This document shows, in pieces, positions 8,945-18,262 of a stretch of 21,499 nucleotides of DNA (positions are counted from its first letter, which is position 1; the number at the start of each line of letters is the position of its first letter). Source of the DNA: Dissophora ornata (Eukaryota > Mortierellomycota > Mortierellomycetes > Mortierellales > Mortierellaceae); the NCBI GenBank assembly GCA_025201705.1, contig MU617150.1, positions 1 to 21,499 of the forward strand. Reading direction: 5' to 3'. A program made the translations under genes and the position numbers. The notes below the pieces were generated by a model, which was not told where the DNA came from, did no database searches, and saw only the letters and a list, made by a program, of their open reading frames with translations.

Positions 8945-11900
8945 ATGTGGAAAGTGTCACAAATCAACTCTGTGTCAGGACTTGGGCGTTACACTCGGAC
9001 CTCGCCGTCCTCATATTCTCTCTTGTCGCGCCACCCACTTCAGCCATCACGGTCCCCAGCTCTGAGATACCGAGGCTTCCAATCCGGGACAAGGCGGGCA
9101 TTGAATGCGAACAGTGATGGAAATGGAGCTGCTAACTCCAATGGCCCTGGGAAGCTTGTCAGTGAGAGGATCACGATCGATCCGAAGACAAAGATGCGTA
9201 TGGATCTCCGTATGGAAACTATGGGCAAGAGTGGTGGAAGCAAAGGCAACGGAAATGGGAACAGTGGAAATTCCAGCGGCAGCAACAAGTGGGAACAATC
9301 CTCGGATCGTGTTGCAAGAGCCAAGGATAGTCCTTACCGCAAGGCGTACGAAGAATTGCAGAGCCGATCTAACACTCGCCAGAACTACGGCAGCAACAGC
9401 AATAGCAATAACAGAAGACAGCAGCAGGGTCAGGAAGCAAAGAGACCTGGAAGATATTATGAAGAGCGCAACAGCACTGCCCGTCAGAATGCCCCTTCCT
9501 CTTTCGCAACCTCGTCCGCATGGGGGTTCACAGCACCCACTCCGGCTCCTCCACCAAAACCTGCAAATGTGCCATCCTCCTTTGCAACATCATCAGCCTG
9601 GGGATTTTCTGCAACAAAACCAAGCCCTACTGCTGCACCCAAACCCAGTCCTACCCGCCAGACCGAGGTTGCGGCGGCACCAAAGCAGACTCCTCCACAA
9701 CCTGCAGTTCAGCCAAAGGTCGTCGTAGAGACTGCCAAAGAAGCTGCACCTACTCCATCAACTTCGTCAACACCCTCAACTGCAACAGTAACAGCGACTA
9801 GGAAGGTAGCGTCATCACCTTCAGCACCTGCAGCATCTGCGGCCCCAAGACCAACATCCACCCAATCTCAACAGCAGCTCCAGCAGGAACAAACAATACA
9901 AACATTTGCAAGGACAGCACGCACCCCCAAAGAGAACGCTAAACGGCTGGTTGAACAGCGGTCAAGGCAACGTAGGCAGAGACAAAAACCTGCTAAAGAT
10001 GTCTTTATTCCAGACGCCATCAGTGTTTCCAACCTGGCGGGCCTTTTGGGGGCTCGGATTCATCACTTTGAGAATACGATGAAAGCTTTGGGCATGGAGA
10101 TCACCCGACATGATCATAGTAAGTTCTCTCTCTGGGATATGAGCCAATCGCCCAGCATTCAGTAGATCAAGACGCTTACACATTAGCGCCTTTGTGAAAA
10201 ACTAGTTCTTACGTCGGAGGAGGCGTCATTATTGGCCCTTGAGTACAACGTCAACCCTATTGTTGGCACCACCGAGAATCTCTTTGATCTGACTCCAAAG
10301 TATGCATCGCGCCATCGTGTTATCCTTAAAGCTTCATTCATCTTCAATGCGCCACACTGTAGCGGAGTTGAATCTAACTATGCTGTCTCTCACCTTCTAG
10401 GCCCGAACCCGAAGACAATTCCATCTACCCACTGCGACCACCAGTTGTGACTATTATGGGGCATGTCGATCACGGCAAGACGACGCTGTTAGATTCTCTC
10501 CGCAAGACATCAGTTGCAGCAGGAGAGGCTGGGGGCATCACACAACACATCGGTGCCTTTTCCGTCGTCTTGCCATCCAAGCAACGAATCACTTTCTTGG
10601 ACACACCTGGACACGCCGCATTCTCAGCAATGCGTGCTCGTGGAGCACACACAACCGATATCGTGGTCTTGGTCGTTGCAGCTGAGGATGGAGTGATGCC
10701 TCAAACCGCAGAGGCAATCAAGCACGCCGAGGATGCCGGTGTACCCGTCATTGTCGCCATCAACAAGTGCGACAAATACGGCGCTGAACCCGAGAAGGCT
10801 AAGCAAGCACTTCTCAAATACGGTATCATGGTCGAGGATTTGGGAGGAGAGACTCAGTGTGTCGAAGTATCGGGTCTGACGGGAAAGAACCTCGATAAGC
10901 TAGAGGAAGCCATTCTCACCCTGGCTGAAGTCTTGGATTTGAGAGCAGAGGTTAACATGCAAGGCGAGGGCCATGTGATCGAGTCCCAGATCGAAAAGGG
11001 ACGCGGAAACGTGGCAACTGTCCTCGTAAAGCGTGGAACGCTTCACGTCGGTGATACCATTGTTGCCGGAGATGCTTGGTGTAAAGTGAAGGCACTTGTC
11101 AACGATACTGGCAAGAGCGTGAAGGAGGCGCCACCCGGCACGCCCGTCAAGGTTATGGGTTGGAAGGATCTGCCCAAGGCCGGCGATGAGATGCTCGGTG
11201 CAGAGTCCGAGGAACAGGCCAAGCTTGTTGTGTCCAACAGGGCGCTGAAGAAGGAACGACAAGAACAACTGAAGACCTTAGTTGCGATCAACGAGAAACG
11301 TCGCCTCACCGCTGAAGAGGAGGATGAGGAAAAATCAGCGCTCCGCGAGTACAAACGCAAGGCCTGGCTCTTCCACCAGGGCATGCTCGATACGTATCCT
11401 GAGCCGCTCCATGTCAAGAAGCAGCTGTCTGTTGCCGCGATGACTGCGAAGGAGGAAGAGGAAAGTGAGGTCAAGAATCTCAGGATGGTAGTGAAAGGCG
11501 ATGTCAGTGGCACGGTCGAGGCGGTCTGCGATGCGCTTTCTGGTTTGCCGGCCAATCAAGTCAAGGTCGGCGTCATTCAGAGTGGCGTGGGAAACATTAG
11601 TGAGAGCGACATTCAGTTTGCATCCTCTTGCGACGGTATGTTTCATTTCTTTGTTGTCTGTGATCACTTTTGTGATGCCCAACATTTGGGGTGTCTATGT
11701 GGAGGTTGGCAGGTAATGCATGGTAAGAACATTTCGATTTCTAACGGCAACTTATTTGTTTCCTATATTTGATCTCAGCCATGGTCTTGGGATTCAACGT
11801 GAAGTCAGACAAAAAGCTGTTGCAGACTGCGCGTCAGATGGGCGTGATCGTCAAGTCCTATAGCGTCATCTACAAGTTGTTGGACGATGTTAAGACCGAG

Positions 11901-12239
11901 ATGGCGATGCTGTTACCCAAGGACACAGAGATCCAGGTCATCGGTGAGGCTAAGATCGCCCAGGTTTTCCCCATCAAGATGAAGGGAGGTCAGATCAAGA
12001 ATGTGGCCGGTTGTCGTATCACGAACGGTGGTGTGAGCAGAAAGGAAGATGTACGCATCATCCGAGATGGTGAAGTCATCTGGGACGGAGAGCTGTCGAC
12101 GTTGAAGAGAATCAAGGAAGATATCCAAGAGGCCAAGAAGGGCACAGAGTGCGGTATGGAATTTGAAGGGTTCCAAGACTTCAAAGAGGGAGATATGATC
12201 CAGAGCATCAAGAAAATCGAAGTCCTTAGGAAACTGTAG
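8945..12239 (+). CDS. IFM1: Mitochondrial translation initiation factor IF-2
   Basis: Four exons: join(8945..10118, 10206..10299, 10401..11635, 11779..12239), 987 residues. The GTPase brings formyl-methionyl initiator tRNA to the mitochondrial small subunit and promotes subunit joining. The first in-frame ATG gives an Arg/Ser-rich, acid-poor N-terminus ([10 protein letters not shown]...) typical of a mitochondrial presequence. Residues about 50-350 are low-complexity and contain a 12-residue motif twice (184-195, 210-221). An IF2_N-like domain spans about 352-415, beginning [18 protein letters not shown]. The G domain shows GHVDHGKT (443-450), [15 protein letters not shown] (490-494), NKCD (544-547) and SGLTGKN (580-586). 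Domain II follows, then a long charged segment ([10 protein letters not shown]...LREYKRKAW) before domain III ([12 protein letters not shown]); domain IV ends the protein with [16 protein letters not shown]. Human mIF2 is about 727 and yeast 676 residues, the excess here being mostly N-terminal. Introns use GTAAGT or GTATG donors and all phases agree. Confidence 0.97.
9494..9607 (+). repeat. Twice-occurring 12-residue motif in the mIF2 N-terminal region
   Basis: [12 protein letters not shown] is encoded at 9494-9529 and again at 9572-9607, a period of 26 codons. The protein copies are identical, but 9 of the 12 codons differ, all at third positions. The residues between the copies are proline-rich. 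An old duplication held by selection is the simplest reading. Confidence 0.85.
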
Positions 12240-13565
12240 AAACCCCTCACAAAACATACTCGCGTTGACGACCAAGCATCTACACATGTGGAGCTCTTTT
12301 TTTTTTTTTTTACTGTACCATAGTCCCGCATCATCACATAGATCATAAAGAAGCATGAAGTAGCATAGAGAGCTCAGAAGAATGACGGAGCTGCGTATTT
12401 CCAGCGGAAGCCTGAATACCTACATGCAGTCCTTGTCGGCCGTTATGCACTCGTACAGGCGAGACATTTCTCAAACTTGCGGCATTGATGCATTCCAGCT
12501 ATCGCTGAACACATGAAAATTCGAGAGACATGCCAACTGTAGTCTACGCTTCGACGCGATCCTAATCGTCATGTCCGTAAGGTTTTCACGAGGCAGCGGA
12601 GCTCAAATCACAGGTGTTATGTAATGTATCCTTTGTGCCCACCCAGTTCTTTTTTCTCGTTCTCAACACGTTGCTGTTCACGATGTCTGTCTGCGCCGAG
12701 GGAACAATGCATCGGCGGATGACTGACTACGAGAGACCACGCGCGTAACAAACGTAGAGCATGACTCTGCTTGGTTTGTCTCATGAAAAACGCACGATTC
12801 AGCAAAAAAAAAAAAAAGGGGACACAGGAGGTAGGGAGTCGGGGCATTGATGTAATTTGTGCTTGGACCTACGGCTCTTGACGCATCCTGACGCTGAATG
12901 AAAATATGCTGGGCCACTTGAGCGAAGCTGCCTCAGAGGGGTATGTCAAGGCTTGGTATGTCACGCGCGGTTGATGACGAGGATGATCATTTGTTTTTAA
13001 AGTATGCCTCATATATCCTGTAACAGTGTGTCTCATTAGCGGCGAGTGAGCATGGCTCACGAGGTGGCTAGAAAATATACGAGGGTCATTAAGTGATTAA
13101 TGGCTAGGGTCAGCGCGTTTGTGGCACAGTCTCCTGTTCTAATATCATGTTGCTTGTCTCATCAACTCCAGTCCGCCAGCCCGCCACCTCCCACTACATC
13201 CACCCCCTTTGATCGTTTGATGTGCTTTTCTTAGAAAAAATTACAGTTCGGTCCATATGTCGATGTGCAGATGTGCAGATTTGTGCTGCAGGGAAGAAAA
13301 AAAAAAGGAGACTCCCAAACATGGGACATGTTGTGCGGAGACAAACAAACAACGGCAACATTTCGTTGCTCATAATGAGTAACTGGAAAAACTCGAGGGA
13401 CCAAAACGCAAATCCCCTCCATTCCCTGATACCATGTGCTGTCCTCGGAATGGGCGTACAATACATGTACAAATCTGATTGATGGAATGAGTGTATCAAA
13501 CAAGGTGTCGCGTTCATTAAGTGCAACAAGCAGCTACTGTTTCTTCAAGGGTTGCCGTCTGACCG

Positions 13566-13596
13566 CGAATGGGCCATCGGGGCCCATTCGTTTTTT
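13566..13596 (+). other. Terminator-like hairpin with T-run
   Basis: CGAATGGGCC (13566-13575) and GGCCCATTCG (13581-13590) form a perfect 10-bp stem around a 5-nt loop, followed at once by six T (13591-13596). This is the form of a bacterial intrinsic terminator and also suits the end of an RNA polymerase III transcript. No gene on the plus strand is seen to end here, so its role is unknown and chance remains possible. Confidence 0.5.
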
Positions 13597-14298
13597 CCGC
13601 CTTTGTTTACTTTAATAGAGTCAATAAAGACGTAACAATGTGCAATTGAACGGGGATGCCAGTGCCCTGGCCATTCTGACCCTCGTCCCTCTTTCGTCCG
13701 CCTGCCTGTTGTCCGTCGCGTTTGGCGTTGTAGGTTGTGCGCGGTATCCACCGCCCTCATCTTGCCCTGGAGTGATAACTCTAAAAAGGACACAGCTCAG
13801 GGGAAGACATGGTTGGGGAGAACAAAGTAGCTGTTGCAGCTGGCCTCACCTTATTCCCGTTGTGTTAATCTCTCACACACGCAACAACAACAGGCGGAAG
13901 TGTAAAGATTTTTTTTCGACGCGGAAGTGTGATGATGATGTATACATTCAATCGATATCAGATGTAGGCTCTTCTCACGTGACTACAGTAACACCAATTT
14001 AAACAGTGCTTGAGGCAACAAAACAAACCAAGAGTCTGGCCAGGGGAGGCAGCCAGGGTACAGGACAACCGACGGAGAAAACGAATGCAATAAAAAAAGG
14101 CAGGATGCTGTTCTAGTTTGTTCATCTCTCCTCCACTCATCGCGTTGCACATCAGTCCATTCATAGACGTGTAAACATAGCAAAAGGCGATACTTGTATA
14201 CCCAACCACAACCCCCAACAACACATCAACACATCAACTCGATACTCCGCTTATACGCTAAACGATACTCTGTCCCCTCAATATCAATATCGTTGCGA

Positions 14299-14327
14299 TC
14301 TCTCTCCTCTCCTCTCCTCTCCTCTCT
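14299..14327 (+). repeat. CTCTC tandem pyrimidine tract upstream of the membrane-protein gene
   Basis: A run built on a 5-nt TCTCC-type unit lies about 150 nt upstream of the ATG at 14477. Pyrimidine-rich tracts just upstream of the transcription start are common in fungal promoters, so it may be part of the core promoter or leader. Confidence 0.5.
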
Positions 14328-14476
14328 TGACACATATTCCTGCTTACACCACGGCATCACACTCCTCTCCACCATCCTTCCCCAACCCGAATATCAATCC
14401 TTGAACAGTCGGTTGGATAAAAGGAGACCCATCCTCCTCAACAACGTCGCATCCAGGGGCAGTGCACCACTGAAAC

Positions 14477-17400
14477 ATGACCACAGCCGCATCAAACTCC
14501 AATTGGGGAACGTCTTCTACACAGCCACTGCCACAATCGCAGGCCCAACGCCTCTCGCGGTCCTCCTATAAGGCGTCGAGGCCGCCATCGGGCTCGCCCG
14601 CCGGACCCAGGGAGGAGTCAGAGTCAGAGGACCAGGACCAGGACATGACACCTCGTGCTCAACACCAAATCATCGGCCACAACCCAGACTCCACTTCTCG
14701 TCCTCGCCACCAAGCCGTTGTCCCCAAATCCTCCACAGATACTCTGAGGCTCAAAAACACAGGTGACTCGTCCACAACCTCGACACCCCTCACCGCTGCC
14801 TCCCAAACATTATCAAACACCTCCTCCACTACAGCCGTGTCGAATGGCAAACAAGAAACCAAGGATTCCTCCACAGTCGATGCACCTCCTAGCTCGCAAA
14901 AATTTGGTCTCGGCAACAAGAAGAAGCGGCAGCAGCGACAGGAGCAAGAGCGGGAGGAACGTCGACTAAAGGAGGAAGCTAACGAGGCTTTGCGGAAGAA
15001 GCACGGTGAATACCATCCACCGGGTCACAGTCAGGGACAGATTCATACTCATCGCCTACCGCCGAATCATGACCATCATCAACTCGAGCAGTCGCGGTCA
15101 TCGGGCAATATCAAGTTCCAGTACCAGCAGCAGCATCAACGGAGCCAAAGCTCAATAAGGATAGACTCTTCAAGACCCATGTCGCCTACCTCTTCTAGGT
15201 CTCATGTTTCGCCTTCTCCTTCACCTTCGTCCTGCGCCTCGACACACTCCCGTCAAAGCAGCTATAGCCGTAGTCGTCCAACAAGCCCTATCCGTGACAT
15301 GATTGCTCTGTCAATAGACTATGCTTCGAACCCTCATATGGACGATCTCAGGAACCTGGACGCAGAGGGTATACTGTCAGAGCATTGGGATAGCGAAAGT
15401 GAGGAGGAGGATCGCGCACTGGAAAAGGGTCCGGATCGAGACATGGACACTGACAGCAGCTATCGGACCAACAATTCATCCGTGGTGCGCTTCGATCTTG
15501 GAGACCAGTCCGAAACTTCAAGAGCATCATCTCGGCGTCCTCGAAGAAACAGACACTCAAATCGATCAACAACAACTATCAATACACGCGATCGTGCTGG
15601 AGGCTCGCACCAGATCGACTCGGAACCGCAGCACTCTGCTGACCAGAATCATGTTTACGTGGAGATGGAAGAGGTCGGCAATCCCAATCACCAATCCTGG
15701 CCGTTGAAAAACATGTCGACCACAGGGATTGTCACTGGGCTCGAACCAGAGATTGATGGACAATCTGTAATACGACCTCATTCGAGCATGAGTCGGCACA
15801 CGACAAAATCTAAGTCAAGAGACCCGCTAGTGGAGCGGTATCTGTATCATGCCAGGCCCACTTCGCCAACCCGTTCGATTGCCCCGTCCTCGGCATCGAA
15901 CCACCGCCCACATTCCCGTCACCGACACTACCAATACCAGCAAAGCCATAACCAAGAATCTGATCATGAAACCTTTAGCGACTTGACTCCGTCGGCCCTG
16001 GATGCCATGCGTTCGAAGGCAGGGTCCAGGGCAGGAGGTACGATACGTGGCACGACCTTAGGAGGAAGCGGTGATACGTCTAGTCTACATGGCACTGAGG
16101 TCTCGCAGCCAGACGAGCACAACTATCTTGCGCCATTGCCACCCTTCCAACAGGGCCCTGCATATTCAAAAGTTCCCAAACGCAAGTTCTGCAAATGGTT
16201 CTGTGGAGGCTGTCGGTGGTGGGTTCTGCTGCTGCTCATCCTTATCCCTGCTGGCTTGATTGCTGTCGCCACGGTAAGAAGAGGAGAAAATTGCCATGCT
16301 GAATAACTCTTTATTAGCGATTGAACTAGTTACAAACTGACAGGTTCTTTCTTCCCTGCTCTCGCTTAGGCCTTTCTACTGCACTTTTTCCAGGTCTGTG
16401 TGCCGATTGATCCCAATACTGTCGACCCGATAGTCTATACTATCGATCCCTCCGCAATCTCAAACATTGCCCTTGAATACCAAACGCGAACGGTAAGACA
16501 CGCGTCGCAACTGTTGTCGCGTAAAATTCTCTAGCTTCTTGTCGTAATTTTATGGTGTTGCTCACTCCCATATCCTTCTTGCGATTCTTAGAAAGGGATT
16601 ATCAATATTGTAGACTCCCCAAACGCGAACGAAACCTTTGTACTGATGAAACTTCAGCGACAGTTCTACAAGATGAAGAACCGCCAAGACCTGACTGGCT
16701 TCCAGATCGACACACTTTCCAATGGCACTGCGCGTTTTGTTCTGAATGTAGGTTGTCATACCCTTGCGCCGTCTTATTTGCTCAAATATAAACCATGCTC
16801 ACTGGCACTAATACAAAATACAAAATACTTGCTACATTTTGAAATTCAATATAGGATGCAGCTGATAGCCACAGAGAATTCTTTATATCAACCGTGCTAT
16901 GTTCCAACTCAATTCTGACCATCGAGATGCCAAGGGCTGCGCCTGGCCGACCCGAAGTGTCGCTGTATGCACTTGTTGATCAGCAAGATGTGTATATTAA
17001 CATGGACGAGACCGTGCCCAGAAACTCGACCTGGCAATTTAAGGGCATCAGTAACCACAACTTGCTCGTCCAGGTAACCTTCGAATCATTGCTTATATCT
17101 GCAAAGTTTGTGTCAACTCTACGACAGAAGGACAACCATACTTAACATTCTTGCGTTTTTGATTTGATAGTCGCTCAACATCAATTCGCTCTCCATATCG
17201 TACACCTCCAGCTCGCCTTCTGCCCTGACGCTTGCATCTGTCATCATTCGCGACAAACTCTCAGTTGTGAGTGTCAGCGGCGATATCCAGGCTTCTGTCG
17301 GATTCTCGTCGTCTGCAAACTCTTCCTCAACCACCGCTTCATTGGTGAACCTGAACACCTTGGACGGTCAGATCCAACTGGACATGAAGGCCTGGAATCA

Positions 17401-17893
17401 GACCAGCACTTTCCAAATTAGCTCCCCAGATATCCAGGTATCCAAATCTGGAGAGGTGGTATTACCCTTTGGAAAGAGTAATGGTACGACTGTCAACGTG
17501 AGTGGGTTGACGGCAATAGCGGGCTTGAATTCTGTGTCAGGTTCGTATTCCCCGGGTCAATCTGTGGATGCCAATTGGACACAGCCAACGTCGACACGTG
17601 GTACGGGAACTGTCTCAGGTACCGCCACTGCCACTGCCACAGCTATTCCGACGGGAACGTCGACTCAAACCTATACCACCTATACCACCGTAAGCGGTAC
17701 AGGGACAGCGACAGGGACAGCGACAGGGACAGGGACACGGACAGGGACAGCGACGGCGACGGGCACTGCAACAACATCGGCGCCTTCAGCTACTGTCTCT
17801 CCTCCGGGTCCTAGCCTGGGTGCGGGTGGATCCAGTATTCCTGCTCAGTTCATTATCCAAGCCAATGGGAACGTCACTGTCAACTTCCCTTAG
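14477..17893 (+). CDS. Large single-pass membrane protein with disordered cytosolic half and adhesin-like ectodomain
   Basis: Five exons, all phase 0: join(14477..16273, 16370..16492, 16592..16747, 16855..17073, 17171..17893), 1005 residues. Residues 1-570 are Ser/Thr/Pro/His/Gln-rich and probably disordered, with a basic-acidic helical patch near 150-180 (KKKRQQRQEQEREERRLKEE). A Cys/Trp-rich juxtamembrane patch (C572, C576, C579) precedes a hydrophobic helix at about 581-608 (WWVLLLLILIPAGLIAVAT...). There is no signal peptide, so a type II topology with the C-terminus outside is likely. The outer part, about 610-890, looks beta-strand-rich (FFISTVLCSNSILTIEM, LTLASVIIRDKLSVVSVSGD) with many N-x-S/T sites. 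It is followed by a Thr/Gly-rich mucin-like repeat and a tail without a GPI-type hydrophobic end. The layout suggests a wall-facing adhesin or sensor; the fold could be LEA2-like or a DUF4097-type beta-helix. I cannot name a family. The ATG has A at -3. Confidence 0.85.
17699..17762 (+). repeat. Coding minisatellite, AGGGAC/AGCGAC hexamers
   Basis: About ten imperfect 6-nt units in the last exon encode a Thr-Gly/Thr-Ala dipeptide repeat. It lies in the mucin-like stalk of the membrane protein. Whole-unit changes keep the frame, so length variation between strains is likely. Confidence 0.8.
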
Positions 17894-18257
17894 AATACAT
17901 TCTTGTTTCTCCTTTTTTTTTTATTCCATCATGTTCATAGCCATTTACAATACATGCTGTACATACATTTGCACACAGCTTCGTTTGATATACCTTTATT
18001 TTATACCATTTCCACACATTACCGTTTTGGCATTTTGAACTATTTACAGGTTCTTGTACATTGACCACAAAAGACGATATTTTTATATATAAAAAAAGCA
18101 CGGGTAGGTTTTGTTTGTAGAAAATAAAAATCATAATTTATTTTGGACGCGGTATCGTATGTTTTTCATAAGGTCGTTAGGTTTCGTTTTTGGACGATTC
18201 ATGTCTTTTGATTTGGGTGATGTTTGTGATTTTCGAGATTTTTCGTGATTCTTGGTT
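17894..18257. other. Convergent 3' intergenic region
   Basis: 364 AT-rich bp between the stops of two convergent genes, with no coding potential. AATAAA on the plus strand at 18123-18128 may serve the membrane-protein gene. TTTATT at 18137-18142 and 17995-18000 reads AATAAA on the minus strand and could be additional sites for the opposite gene. Confidence 0.6.
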
Positions 18258-18262
18258 TTATT
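18257..18262 (-). terminator. Poly(A)-type hexamer overlapping the stop codon
   Basis: The minus strand reads GAATAAAAC, so the TAA stop (18260-18258) lies inside an AATAAA hexamer. If it is the active signal the 3' untranslated region would be only about 15-30 nt; further AATAAA copies lie downstream at 18137-18142. Confidence 0.4.

Larger units (their letters stand above)
12240..14476. other. Intergenic region between mIF2 and the large membrane protein
   Basis: About 2.2 kb with no credible gene; the longest open frame (plus, 13640-14002) has no recognisable domain and lies in biased pyrimidine-rich sequence. Simple runs occur at 12297-12312 (T), 12803-12816 (A) and 13295-13305 (A). A hairpin with a T-run sits at 13566-13596. 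A CACGTG box at 13976-13981 and a CTCTC-rich tract at 14299-14327 lie on the promoter side of the next gene. I see no canonical AATAAA close to the mIF2 stop. Confidence 0.6.

Noticed and set aside
9105..9728. 207-codon plus-strand frame inside mIF2
   Set aside because: Shadow of the low-complexity N-terminal exon in a second frame; the mIF2 frame has the conserved domains.
11043..11555. 170-codon minus-strand frame opposite mIF2
   Set aside because: Antisense shadow of strongly biased codons in the mIF2 third exon.
13640..14002. 120-codon plus-strand frame with a hydrophobic start
   Set aside because: Resembles a short secreted protein at first, but begins without clear ATG context, lies in biased sequence and has no conserved features.
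15739..15753. GGGCTCGAACC, similar to a reversed tRNA B box
   Set aside because: It lies inside the coding sequence of the membrane protein and no A box or cloverleaf accompanies it.
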